Positions 33,423 to 45,695 of a stretch of DNA of 64,000 nt are shown here, one piece after another. The DNA lies in the NCBI GenBank assembly GCA_028641055.1, contig CM054059.1:437312515-437376514 (forward strand), given 5' to 3'. Positions within the stretch are counted from its first letter, which is position 1. Every line of letters starts with the position of its first letter. Made by a program: the position numbers and the translations under genes. This stretch comes from Alopecurus myosuroides. Its lineage: Eukaryota; Streptophyta; Magnoliopsida; Poales; Poaceae. The notes below the pieces were generated by a model. That model was given only the letters and a program-made list of their open reading frames with translations. It did no database searches and had not been told where the DNA came from.

Positions 33423-33985
33423 AACGGGCTATATGAAATCATGAGAATCCAAACATAAATGGGCTATATGATGTAGTACAGCTCCAAAATAGCAATGGTA
33501 TAATAATCCCTCTCGTTGGTTGGAGAGTGCATTCATGATTAGCCCGCTCGATGTAAAACTCATGCCTTCATCGAGGTGGTCACAACATTCACCCACGCGA
33601 TGCCCGTCGAAGACGTCCTCGCTCAGCTCTTCAACTATGTCGTTCTACCCTAAAATAATGCCATTGTTGTGCACAAATATGGATGTTTCAACATACACGC
33701 ACAAATCATGGGCGTGTAAGAAAAAATTAGACCAAAAGCATGTCGTCTAGAGCCCTAATCGGGGCCCGCAAGTGTGATAAGACAAAAACATTGAATTCCG
33801 CTCAAGATCAAAAGCATGTCGTCTAGGATGTTATGCCACGAGATAGTTATATCCTATAACTCCACACACAATTTTATTGGCACAAGCTATTATTATTTTT
33901 ATTATATTATGCATTACCTACCATGGCATGTTTTCTTTGCTTGTCGTGCATTATTATTTCATGGATGAAATAATAACTTAAGACC
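33423..33985. other. Unassigned AT-rich DNA
   Basis: Contains a short direct repeat (AAAAGCATGTCGTCTAG at 33734 and 33811). No gene is seen. Confidence 0.35.
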
Positions 33986-34960
33986 CATCATTTCATATGT
34001 CGTATCATCACTATCGGTCCCTTACAAAAATTCCCCAAGATAGCTATTACCTATAGTTTCATAATGTAGCATGTTAATATTGTATGCATGTAATGATAGC
34101 TACACCTATTATTTCATATGTCAGCATGTTGTTGCCGTGGAGTGATATGATAACTAGGCGTCTAAAAAATTTACCATCGTCGTCCAGATTTAAGTAATCC
34201 CACTACATAGTTATAGAGAGTTGTCATGATAAATCACTATCTTGGCATATTCCACACATTTTTCAGTGATAGAACACACTATTTTTGGTTTGGCTTTTCC
34301 GGCCATTTTTGGGCGCTTATAGAACAATGTTTAGAGCGTTCGGAGATCATTACCGCAACTGTGACCACAAGTGCATCGATACCGAGGGAACCTATGATGA
34401 ATCTCGGGCCCGGCGCATCTCGAAAGTAGCTACTATGGGGTCGTAAAAAACTCACCTGCCACATATTACCTATAATTTTATGTGTCATATTATTGTCACG
34501 TGTTATTAGTGTTCTTTTTTAAATGTTATAAGATATTTGGTACTGATCATTTCATGTGTCATATTGTTTTCCCGCATTTTTAGATTTATTATTTAATGTT
34601 ATGAGATAGTTATTGACTATCATTTCCACTGTTTTCAAGATATCGTTTACCGGGAACTTATCGGTCGACCCCCAATAAGGGGGTAAATCGACTGATTTAT
34701 TGGAATATCGGCCAAAATATCGGAATATCGGCCGATTTATCATATCAGTCAGACACTAGTAAGTGATAAATCGACTGATTTATGCTGATATATTGAACAA
34801 AGAATATTTCATGTGTCATATTGTTGTCACGCATAATTGTGTTCCTCATCTTATGATAGGAGATATTTATTACTTACAATATCATGTTTCTTATTGTTGT
34901 CACACATTATCAAGGTTGTTATTTTAAACCTTACCTATCATAATAATTTGAGGTGAGTTA
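33986..34960. repeat. Degenerate tandem repeat, period about 55-75 bp
   Basis: The motif ATTTCATRTGTCATATTGTTGTCACGCATTAT recurs in diverged form near 33990, 34055, 34110, 34477, 34547, 34806 and 34881, often followed by TTATGATA-AGATA. A block at 34640-34790 built from AATATCGG / GATTTAT motifs, with CGACCCCCAATAAGGGGGT nearby, interrupts it. Confidence 0.5.
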
Positions 34961-35089
34961 TAAGGGTTGTAATTTCATAACATGAGAGAGTCATATCTAT
35001 CATTTCATGCATAAGTGGGAGTTTTAAAAGATTTTTGACAATGTCCTCTGACCTACTTTAGCATTAGAACATAATAAAGTCACATAAAA

Positions 35090-36890
35090 TGACTAGTTTA
35101 TATATAGATGTATCGTGTATATCTGTTACATGGAGTTGTTGAATAGAAAACACATGAAATCACATTAATAGACGGTTGAAAATTGTAATTTTTTTTGGCA
35201 TGCATTCTTAATATGGTATATAAGGTTATTGGTAAACAAGAAAATGCAATACATAACTTTGAAAGTTGTTGAACAAGGAAAACACATGTCATGGAGTTCT
35301 ATTGTATGTATACAAGACTGATGGTAAATATTAAAATTCAATAAACAACTTGAAAGTGGCACCTCCTTCACAAAACTGGACTATGTCGCAAGGAGTTATT
35401 GAACTTATAGTGCAAATTTTCTACTTTCGAGTAACCAAACCAATATTTCTAAGAACTTGGCCACTTTTGAGTTGATCTTGTTCCTAGGATCTAGTTTATA
35501 ATCAACGAATTTTAAACTCAAATAAAATTACCACTTTGTATGTAGAGGTTGTGTATCTCTACTCGAGAGTCGTTGAACAGGGAACACTTGAAATCACGCT
35601 AAAAATAGTTGGAAACCTAGATTTTTTTCCATGAAGTCCTAATATGAGTACATAAGGTTGATGGTAAATATATAATTCAATAAACAACTCATAAATGGCA
35701 TCTCTTTGACCAAAATACACAATGTTGCAAGGAGTTACTAAACTTAAAGCACATAACTCCTACTTCAAAACAATTGAACAAAGCTTTGTAATAACTTTTA
35801 CTCCCTCCGTCTTTGTATACAAGGCCACTATCAAAAATACAAATTCTATCTATACAAGTCACCATATCTTCCCTAGAGGAATTGATTGTAATTCTACCTT
35901 GTATAGTGGTGCTCATTAATGTGAATGTTGCATGCAACCATAGAGAAAGAGACACCACATATAATATGTTTAATTCGCACGGAACACAAGAGATTTTTCA
36001 TATAGTTATTTGTGATATTTAATAGTTGGCTTTCTGTTCTTGGTATCTAGGAATTGAGATAGTGGCCTTGTATATAAAAACAGAGGAAATACTATTTGTG
36101 AGCTCTTTCTGGGCATTATTTTATAATGAAAAGAGGGAAATTCACATACATTCACCAATTTTGATGAGAACTTAGCATATTTCCATTCGAGAAGCCATAG
36201 AACAAGGGACCATGTGAAATCACATCAATAATTGTTGAAAACCACATATTTTTGGCATGGAGTCCACATATGGGTATACAAGGTTGGGGTAGCGAGTAAA
36301 ATTCAATAAACAACTTCGAAATGGAATCTCCTTCACAAAGTATACTATGTCGTGGAAGTTTCTATACTATGAGTGGAAAACTCCTACTTCATAGCAACCT
36401 AATTAACCAAGTTTTGTAACAATTTGGCCTATTTTTAATTGGTATTCTTTAGGCCCTAGTCTAAAATTTAAATAGAGGAAACTCACATAAATTGACCACT
36501 TTACATGCACATGTAGCTTATTTACATTATAGTGGCCTTAGAAAAGGGGAACACAAAAATCATGCCAAAACTATCAGAATCCGTTTTTTTTTTTGCATGG
36601 AATGCTAATATGGGTATATAACTTTGGGTAGATAGTAAAATTCCGTAAAAACTTTTAAATGCCACTCCTTCACAAATAGGACTATGCTGCATGCAACTTA
36701 TAGACTTAGTGTGCAAACTCCTACTTCCTAGCAATCGAAATAAGTTTTGTTTTACAATTGTCCTCATTTTGAGTTCATCTTGTTCGTTCCTAGTACCTAG
36801 TATAAAAATAGGAATATCACATAAAATGACCTTCATGTAGGGATGGCATAATTCTACTCTAGGAGCCGTGGAATAGGGTACAGATGAAAT
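35090..36890. repeat. Satellite-like tandem array, period about 335 bp, 4-5 degenerate units
   Basis: The phase marker CTCCTACTTC (or a variant) lies near 35415, 35757, 36383 and 36716. After subtracting the 291-bp MITE insertion the spacings are about 342, 335 and 333 bp. Each unit also has GAACA-GGGAACAC, AAATCAC, TTTTTGGCATGGAGTCCTAA, ATAAGGTTG-TGGTAAA and AATTCAATAAACAACT. Copies are roughly 70-80% alike by eye. Confidence 0.75.
35801..36089. mobile_element. Stowaway-type MITE of the same family, inserted in the array
   Basis: The left end CTCCCTCCGTCTTTGTATAC continuing into AAGGCCAC pairs with GTGGCCTTGTATATAAAAAC followed by AGAGGAAA. TA is at 35799-35800 and 36090-36091. It shares the GTATACAAGGCCA terminus with the MITE at 32068-32390. 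Confidence 0.85.
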
Positions 36891-39560
36891 TTCCGGCTAA
36901 GCACTCAACCTCCCATTGCTAAACGCTTGGTTTAGGCGCCAATTAATCCAGATTTGCACATCAAAACCAACTAGAGCGACTACACTTTTTTTGCGCTGGA
37001 CGCGGGGGGTTCAACGCAATAACTGCAGATGTACCTGGATTTTGATCATGGCATCGGCTTTTAAGAGCCGCATTGTGGAACCTCTAAAAAAGGATCTTCC
37101 CTTATAACCACAATAACAATTATAATGGAACATGCATTCAAATACAAAATTTTAAAATATTGTGGTTGTGACGAGTTAAAGACATCGATGCCACCCACGA
37201 GTACCCGGGGCCAGAGCATGGGAATACATTCCTTATTTTATGCTCGAGGATAACATGTACCTGTAATATACTCCCTCTATTCTTTTTTACTGTACATTCT
37301 GGGTCCATATTAAGTTTGAAAATAGTCTACATCTTAGTTGGATTATTTCCACGCTCTACAATTATATTTCCCCGCCCGGTTTTCCTTTATGGGGGAGGGG
37401 GGGGTGCTACCTTAATAAGACTATATAGGAAAATCGGACGGGAAAATATAAAAATAAATATTTTGGTCTAATATGGGGCTTAAATAAGGACCTAAAATGT
37501 CCCAAAAACTGGGTGAATTTCGATAAATTTTTCCGTTCATAATCATGGGATCGATTCGGGAGCCGAGACGCGTGCGATAATATTTTTTAGTGCGCACCCT
37601 CAGATGCGAGCACTTATGGCAAAACTGTCCGACCCAAGAAATGTCAAAATATGGAAACCTGGCTCTATAAGAAATTTCTACTGCCTCGAAAGTCACCTCG
37701 ATCAAAGCTCCTATATAAAAGTTCTCAATATTACTTGCTCCAAAAAATCAAACCGAGGCCCTAAAATCAAATTGATAAGATTTCCTAGAAATCGGACCCA
37801 AATCCCAAAATATTTTGTTAGATATAGGCCACAAATTGGGCAAAGATAGGAAAAATAAGGACCCTAAATAATACAATGAAAAGAGACATAACATGATAGT
37901 TTTTTCACAAATGTAGACATATATTCTTAATCCACGAGTTCACTTCGTGTGATTCTTATAATGATATAAAAGAAACCATTACAAACACTATATGCATCAT
38001 GTTTTTGCACAGCCGAGCTAAGTGACCGTCGACCCGGTACCGTTGCAAGCAGAAATACGCACCATTGCACCCATAGAACCCTCTACATCTGCTCCTAACC
38101 TTCATGAAGGCATCGTAGTAACAATCCAATGTAAATAACCTCGCCCTCAATTTATCCCCCCGAACAAAAAATACATAGTATGATCCTTATTTTTATGCCA
38201 TGATTATAGTTATTTTATGACAAAATGGTTAATTGCATGCATGGATCCTTGTGCCAACTAGAGGGCTTGCTGCAGTAGGGGTATTTTATCCCATGAACTA
38301 GCAACATCTGGCTCATGCATGGAAACACGTTATTTCATCTTGCCCATCCTCATAGTCATACTTCAAACGCAAATATCTGAGAGTGCAAATAACATGAATT
38401 ACAATATCACACTTAACATTTTATAAAGGCAATCTAAACACATGAAATAATAGAGAGTATACATTTTGTGAATGTAAAATAACAATTAACTCGTATAACA
38501 ATGTACCACCTGTAACAATAATTAGTAAAGAAAATTGTTGTAATAATATTTGGGATAGCTAGCTCGCAGTGTATTTCCTCTACTATTATACAAAAGACAT
38601 GCCATGGAGAAAACCTCGACGCAGACATAAGTTCCGGGGTTCCAATGCAAATTATTTCTGCTTTGTCCCCTGATCCTCTTCTCAAAACTCGTGGTCGATG
38701 GCACCTTGGGGGAAACAGAAGAAGCGACTCAAGAGTTTGGCCAACGATCCTTAGAGTATCCACCGACACTTCCAAATGTCAAACCAATGCCTCCTTCGGG
38801 TTCCAGACTGAAAATATTCTCACACTGGCACCCGCCAAGTGTCTAGCCCAAGAGAGAAAAAAAGTTCGACACCCTAAGGAGACCTGCCAAATTTTGGGGC
38901 CTGCTCGCAAGCGCGAGACATTTTCCGAGCAACCCATCCAACAGGTGCCCCCTCCCTGTCATGGACACAACGACGCCCCATGTTTTTTTGTCTCCCTCTA
39001 TATTGCCACGTGAAATGCCCAAAAGGAAAATCTTCCCTCCATTTCCTTATGCCCGTCACAACCTCCTCGCCTTCCTCGACCATGTTGCCAAAGAAACTCG
39101 GCATCCCGCATCCTTACAAGTCGACAACGTCGACTGTGCCACCAAGAAATAAGGCGATGAAACGGGAGCAACTGGATCTGCTCTACCCTGACCCAGGCAT
39201 AGCTGTGCCAGCTCAAGAATTCCCATCTACAAGACTACTGAGTACGAGCGAAGAATAAGGCATCGAGTGACCAAGTGGTGACCGCCGACATGCTGCTCGC
39301 CTTGAGCCAAAGCGACACTAGTGCCGCCCCTTGCGACATCTCGTCGCTGTCTTCCCCTCGGTGCTTAGTCTTTTCTCCATCTCGCCCGAAGATCCGGCGT
39401 AATCGGGCGGCATCAATCTTAACAAGGAGTCCCTCTTCGAGTCACAGGTGTTGCTTCACACTAGATTCACAATCGGCGACTCAACGGATTCCCGGGGCGA
39501 GCACTTTGATCTACAGGACGCCAACATGATCGGCCAAACGAGGGAGACAGGTGAGGTACA
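36891..39560. other. Unassigned intergenic region
   Basis: CTCCCTCTATTC at 37271, preceded by TA, is a single Stowaway-like end. A G-rich tract lies at 37390-37405. From 38645 to 39540 composition becomes coding-like on the + strand, with a donor-like GAGACAG|GTGAGG near 39550. The frames are short and unrecognised. A TTAGAGTATCCACCGACAC motif at 38750 resembles a Harbinger end but has no partner. Confidence 0.35.
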
Positions 39561-39567
39561 TGTATTT

Positions 39568-39690
39568 TGCATGTTTGCATCCATTGTGGCAGGAAACTTG
39601 CATGTTTTCATTAATTGTGGCAGGGAATTGTGCGCATGTTTGTATTCATTGTGGCCGGCAAATATATGCATGTTTGCATTCACTGGATGG
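39568..39690. repeat. Four-unit minisatellite, 31-37 bp
   Basis: TGCATGTTTGCATYCATTGTGGC-GG-AA repeats four times with small changes, each unit starting TGC(GC)ATGTTT. Confidence 0.8.
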
Positions 39691-39816
39691 TCATTTGATC
39701 ATTTGACGGCGATAAAAATTCATGTACGTTTGCTCAACTTGGACGATGATACAAGTTCATCAACTTGGACGTCGCCAGGCCAAGCACAAGCTCGAGGTCT
39801 CTATACCACCGTCAAC

Positions 39817-39984
39817 CAGGGACGGAGCTGCCATAGAGGGGCTGGTGTCAGCTGACACCAATGGAAACCACCAAAATATTCATCAACTAGCACTAATTAG
39901 TGATTAGTCAAAGAAAATGACCCCAGTAAAATTGAGAGAATATAGCTATGACCCCATTGAATTTTTTCCCTAGCTTCGTCCCTG
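39817..39984. mobile_element. hAT-type MITE, 168 bp, 8-bp target duplication
   Basis: CAGGGACGGAGC at 39817 and GCTTCGTCCCTG ending at 39984 are inverted repeats. CCGTCAAC occurs immediately outside on both sides (39809-39816 and 39985-39992). An 8-bp duplication and CAGGG termini fit the hAT superfamily. Non-coding. Confidence 0.88.
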
Positions 39985-40636
39985 CCGTCAACCAGCCCGC
40001 CGCGTCCGTGTGGTTCTCGCCGTTTTCGTTCGGTTGGGCGTGCTCACCAGGCCGGTCATGTTCATGCATCGCCACTCCAAGATGATGTAAGATCCACGCA
40101 TGCAATTGATATGTTTATCGAGTCCAACCGCCTAGTTTTCAGTAAGTACATGAAGATTAGACGCCAAAGTTCCAAAGTTTTTTTGTGAAGCGGAGCAGGA
40201 AACTTTGGCGCCCAAATGAAACCCCCCATCCGTGGAGAAGAACCTCCAGCCAATAAGGTGCCCGAACGGGCTTCCACGCAGATCACTCCACATCTAAAGG
40301 ATCTAGGCGGATGAGCACCATACACGCGCGCATCACTTCCTCCAACCGCACGCACACAAGTCAATTCCTCTCACCCTTGCAAAAAGAAAATAAAATACAT
40401 TCCCCTCCCATCGCACACAATCTCCTCCTCTCTTGATCTCCTTTGCCGCCGTCCGCCTCCGTCGTAGGCGTGATTCCGGCGCCGCGAACCACCGCTCCGC
40501 GCTCCAGACCACCGCCCCGAAACCACCACCTCCTCCTCTCTCGATTCCACAACCTTCAACCTTCGAACCCGCAGCCCGCAAACCCTAGGTCAAGATCTCA
40601 CTGGAGCAGCAGGACAAGATCTGATCTTTGCCATCC

Positions 40637-40701
40637 ATGGCGGCGGCAGCGAGCGACCAACGGAAGAGAGCTCCACGGGGACCTCTCTCTCAGCGCCCAA
40701 G
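40637..40701 (+). other. Candidate first coding exon of an unidentified gene
   Basis: ATG at 40637 opens a short basic, Ala-rich frame (MAAAASDQRKRAPRGPLSQR) that reaches a donor-like AAG|GTATCC at 40701. A C-rich, 5'-UTR-like stretch with a AAACCCTAG motif precedes it (40440-40610). Downstream exons could not be joined. The sequences at 41.2-43.8 kb are repeated blocks of uncertain nature. Confidence 0.3.
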
Positions 40702-41269
40702 GTATCCCGTTGCCTCCTTTTCTTCGCACGATACAGAAATTATATAGGACCGCATCCATGTTCCTTTGATGGACTTGTTCTGTTTAGATGGATTTAAATC
40801 TTATACTGTAGTTCCTTTCTATCCGTTTCCTCCTACATTCTGCTTGATGGCTAGGGTCCCTGATGGAATATTGTAGGTGTGATGGGTCTACAGCAGCGGT
40901 AAAACTTTGGCCTTCATGTTTTTCTAGCCAGATCTATACTTAGTTAGTACAAACAATTAATCACAAATACAGGGATATACGTAGGCTGTTTACCACCTGA
41001 ACAAGTTAATGGGAAAGAAAGGTGTATGGTTGGTCGTTTTCTTTCCCTTAAATAATTATCATCACAAGTTAAGTGCATTTCCAATGTCCGTGTGTATGAA
41101 TATCCTGATGTTAATTCTCTTTTTTGGCTTGAACAGGCTGCCAAGGAATAGTATACTGAACCGTCAACCCTCAGCACTGCTGGAGTATTAGTTGGAGAAG
41201 GCTCCATCTTTGCCGTTCCATGGCGGCGTCGGAACGGCGGCCGACTGGACCATGCAGAGCCGACCAACA

Positions 41270-43760
41270 AGCCGTGGCTCCGGGAATCTCACCGACGCTG
41301 GCGTCTTGCACCACCGGCAAGCGTGTCTGGGCGCTTCGGATGGCACCGCTGCCCTGACACAAGGTTGCTCCTACAGCTGCTGCATGTCTTCATGGATCGG
41401 TATACACCTCAAGTGTGTTTTCATGTGTGTTTAAGTGTAGTTTGGCGCAACACCAAATGGATCATTTCCTGATTGATGGATGCATTACTACAGCAGCTAA
41501 AAACATTGGTTAACCATTTTCCTTTTTGAAGTAGTTCATGCAATCTGGGCATTTGTCTTGTTAATTCATATTTTTTATGTAGCATCACAGCAACTTATTT
41601 TACGGTCTAATAGCTAGCTGGATGATGCTCCTGCTGCACTATGATTCGCCTACTGTCCCTTTCCTGTTGTAGTATTAGCATCATTTCTACCATATTCTTA
41701 TCAATGATGGACGCGTAAGAAATGTTTTATCTACCATATTCTTATCAGTGAGAAAACTAAGGGGGTACCATGAACTTCCAAATATTCTTTGCACCTGACA
41801 CATATTTTAAAATTGCATTGCTGTTCCAATGTAGGCGTTCGGATTTTTATTCCGGACAAAGGAACCAGAAGGATTCCTCAAGATTGCATGAAAAATTCTC
41901 TTGTGGTAAGTTAATCATGATTACGACACATAGGGGTGATATGATATATTACAACCAACTGAATACGAACCGATACATGCATGTCAAGTAAATTAATTGC
42001 TAAGTCACTGACTAAGAGGTACAATGAACCTCCAAAACTTTTTTGCATCTAGCAAAATTTTACAATTGCATTGCTCTTCTAATGTAGGAACGGATGAACG
42101 GGCGATTTGTTGTGGGAGACACAGAGATTGAGTGGGTGGAACTGCCTGGGTCGCTGCTATGTTGCCTTCTGCTCAAGCGGTCGAGCCTCCCCACCTCCCG
42201 AACCAAGAGGAGAGGGTCCCAGCCTAGCTGACGACCAAGATTGATGCTACAGCAGCAGCTGCTCCATGTCTTCATCAACCTGGTTCTGCAGCTAAGAGGT
42301 ATATATCCCTCACCCCAAGTATGTTTATTAAGTGTATCCGATCTTGTTTTGGCGAAGCACCAAATGGATCATATCATGATTAATGGATTTCTACAGCAGC
42401 CACAAACATTGGTTCAGTCTTGTTTCGTTTAAAGTAGTCCATGCAACATGGGGTTTTTTCTTGTTAATTCACAATCCTTCGGGTACTAGTACAACAACTT
42501 ATTTCACTGTGTTGTCGAACCATGCTTCATGTATTGTCCTTGTCCTATTGTAGTTTTTTGTATAAAGATCATTTCTAGAACTGATATCAGTTAGGTTAAC
42601 TTATAGCCATAGCTTCTGTAAACAATTGTTGTGTTTTTATGCCTTCTACATCAACGAGCATGCTCATAGTCATAGCCGGTGTAAACACAAAGCAGGATGG
42701 CGGTGTGATTTGGGAGACAAAGAGATTGAGCGGGTGGAGCTGCCGGTCGTTACCACCGCCGTGTACCCTCCTGCTCGAGCCTACCCGCTGCCGGTACCAA
42801 GTGCTGAGAAGTCCCGGCCTAGATGACGACCCAAGGTCTTCATCAAGCCGTTCATGCCACTGGGAGGTACAAATCCCTCATGTTTTACCTGATGGAGTGG
42901 CTACACTTGAATGTTTCTGAATGATGATGTAATCCTTGAATGTTGATACTCTACACTTGATCAAAAATTCCATGAGCATAAAATTTATGTAGTGTGATTG
43001 AAGTTGTCCTCGATTTTTTTTCATGTGTTCCAATTCTTGTCTTGGTAAAGCATCTAATGGGTTGTATCCTGATGAGTAGTACTATTGAGTAGTGCTTCAG
43101 CATCCACAATCGTTTTGTTTGGAGTAGTAGATGCAACCTGAGTTTTCTTTCGTCCATTCACCATCTTTAATTAGTAGTACAACGACTGATTTCACTGTAT
43201 ACTACCTAGCTGGATGGTGTACTTGTGTCATGAGAAATGAACTATTCATTGTTCACGTTTTTTTAGTGAATCACAAGTTTTTTTTTGTTTTTTTTAACAA
43301 GAGTGAATCACAAAAGGTTCGTTTCAGTTTTCTACTGGCAGGTAGTAGTTAGTTCATTGGAGTAAGAGAAAGAAAAATGTGATGCCCTGTTGTATGTTGT
43401 TTTTCTTGTGAGGACTAACTGAATAATATTGCATGCCAGCTTCAAGCATGTACGTGCAGGTAATAGGTAGACACAACACATGATGCAGCTTCCCCAGCTT
43501 AATAACTTGTTCATCGTGATCTCTTTAATTTTCATAGATTCTATTGGGGGTTTAAACTTGTACAACAAGATAAAAGTGTGTGTTAATGTGTACTTCTTTA
43601 GCAAACAAGCCACGGTTCTCGGACCCTCACCGGCGCTGACGTCCTGCACTGTCGGCAAGCGCGTCTGGGCGCCTCGGATGGCACCCCTGCCCCAGCCTAG
43701 CTGACAACCCAAGTGTGTTCCTACCTTTCTTCACCAAGATAGTATAAATCCCTCATTCAA
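41270..43760. repeat. Nested, degenerate direct duplications (at least four blocks)
   Basis: The block around CGGCAAGCGTGTCTGGGCGC occurs at 41270-41356 and 43605-43693. A GAGATTGAGYGGGTGGARCTGCC block occurs at 42120 and 42722. CACCAAATGGATCAT-type sequence with the CAGCAGC-CAAACATTGGTT context occurs near 41450, 42358 and 43045. An intron-like GTACCATGAACTTCCAAA...CCAATGTAGG block occurs at 41763-41838 and 42018-42090. CCTAGMTGACRACC recurs near 42222, 42818 and 43695. Coding of any kind is unclear. Confidence 0.65.
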
Positions 43761-45690
43761 GTGTTTTGTTGATATGGTTTTTCTCTGAAATCTGAATCAT
43801 TTAGCTGCCATTATGGACGTGTGCAGGGGGTTTGACTGAGAAGATGGCGGAACTGGCGACGTCACTGTCGGTGGAGGATCATGGAAGACGACCAGTTCAT
43901 GAGGGCTGGCCTCTATGATGGATGGCTCACACACCTGTGAGTGCTACTAAGCCATCCTTTCTCTCGGTCCCTACCAACAAGCAACGAGCTAGTGAGATGA
44001 ATGAGAGTACCCCTCCTTCTCCACCACGCGCTTACCTCTCTTCCCCTCAAAACTGCCTCTATAAGTACAACCTATTATTGGTTCTAATTTGTTGGCCCAT
44101 GGTTTTTCTAATTGTATAGTATAGTATACATTGATGCTAAACAATAGATCCATCTTGCCAAGGCTACCTGGCTGCCATCTGTAGGTCGAATTGCTGCTTT
44201 ATGTTGGGTGTAAATAATTTGAAGGATTTTGTATCAGCTGCATGGTTTTTGTCAGCTTTGCTCGATCATTTCAAGCAATATTTATTATCATCATTTATTG
44301 TTGCACCTTGGATAAATAATGTTTTAATATCTACTTTTAGTTTGAGAATTACCGGTGATACTCGGCTATTCCATTACTCGTGAAAAATCATGTTGATAAA
44401 TGTTTAACTGGGTCTATTGACTTGTTCTCTGTCGTTTGTCTAACTTTTGTTTCCTCAGAAAATACTTAACTCTCTAGGTTGTTGCATTGTGCTTCTGAAA
44501 ATAGTTGAAGCATTAAGTTATGCATATTAATTATGCTTTCTCTTAACAAGTCTAGTGTTATCTAGTTTGATTTTTTTTTCCTGTAAACAATGTTGTAGCT
44601 GATACGTCAGCCATGTGATATTGGTTCTTGCACTCTTATTTAGATAAGGAGATAGTAATTGATCTGGCATAGTTGATTAACGACATGTAATTGGTTTAGT
44701 TCTAAGCCTTGCGACAAAACATGTTATTCTGCCATTTTAGCAGGTGATGTACTTATTTAGCATTCTGATGATGTTCATGTAACTGATAAAATGGTGGATC
44801 CTTTGGGAACTTAGGTTTCGATTTAATGTTCTGGTAATTCAAACACTGCATGTGTAATTTTTTGCTGGAGCTTTTCTGTTTGTGTTGTCTACGGATATGA
44901 ATGGTTAAGATGAATGGGTATGTATATGTGTACATGTCCAGGTCATGCTTAGATAATTCTCAGTTTTGCACAGCTGTAATAGTGAAGTTGGTGGATGTGT
45001 TGTGGCTTTTCGCAGTAGCTCAGAAAATACTTAACCCTCTAGGTTGTTGCATTGTGCTTGTGAAAATACTCGAAGCATCATGCTACTCATATTATACTTT
45101 CTCTAACAAGTCTAGTATTCTCTAGTCTGATTTTTTTTTTCTCTGAACAAGGCTGTAGCTGATACGCCAGCCAGGCGCATATGCTTGGACGCATAGCTGT
45201 AAGCATGCAAGTGTGTGTGGTACGGTGGCGTAGATCAATTTTTGCTGATGTACTACAGAGCAGCTGCAGAATGGTGCATTGGCCCTCATGAAGGGGAGAA
45301 TTGGAGGTGTGGATCATGGTCGGGAGGGAGCGGCGAGGGACGAGGACGTCGGCGGGAGGAGCCACTGATGGCCCTCTTGGCTACCTCTTGTTCCTTCCGT
45401 CGGTGGCTCTCTATGCCGCAACCGCGCTGGCTCTGGCTTCGCCCTGGTGAGTTGTACGTGCCTCCTCTCTCCTATGTTCTCTTTTTTTCTCTGCGGACAT
45501 GACCATTCTATCCGTTAGCTCTAACTCCAGCCGTGGAGCCGATGATGATGTGATAATTTTCGGTGAGAGCTCACCATTGAATATTGGCCCTTTACTCTGT
45601 TTGATTTCCTAACTATCTCTCTGTTAGTGCAGTTATCGTCCTGATGATTATGCTTAGCTCATCTAGAGTCGTATGGTTACTGTTTTGGTC
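43761..45690. repeat. Low-copy DNA with a 155-bp direct duplication
   Basis: CAGAAAATACTTAACYCTCT through GTAGCTGATACGYCAGCCA occurs at 44456-44613 and 45021-45173. A hydrophobic exon-like stretch (GYLLFLPSVALYAATALALA) with a donor-like GTGAGT follows near 45375-45450; its identity is unknown. Confidence 0.55.
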
Positions 45691-45695
45691 CATTA

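Noticed and set aside
35090..36890. Identification of the 335-bp array as the Afa/pAs1 satellite
   Set aside because: The period is similar, but I could not find the characteristic Afa motifs, so the name is not used.
38750..39560. A possible Harbinger element starting TTAGAGTATCCACC
   Set aside because: No matching inverted end or target duplication was found, so it is left as unassigned sequence.
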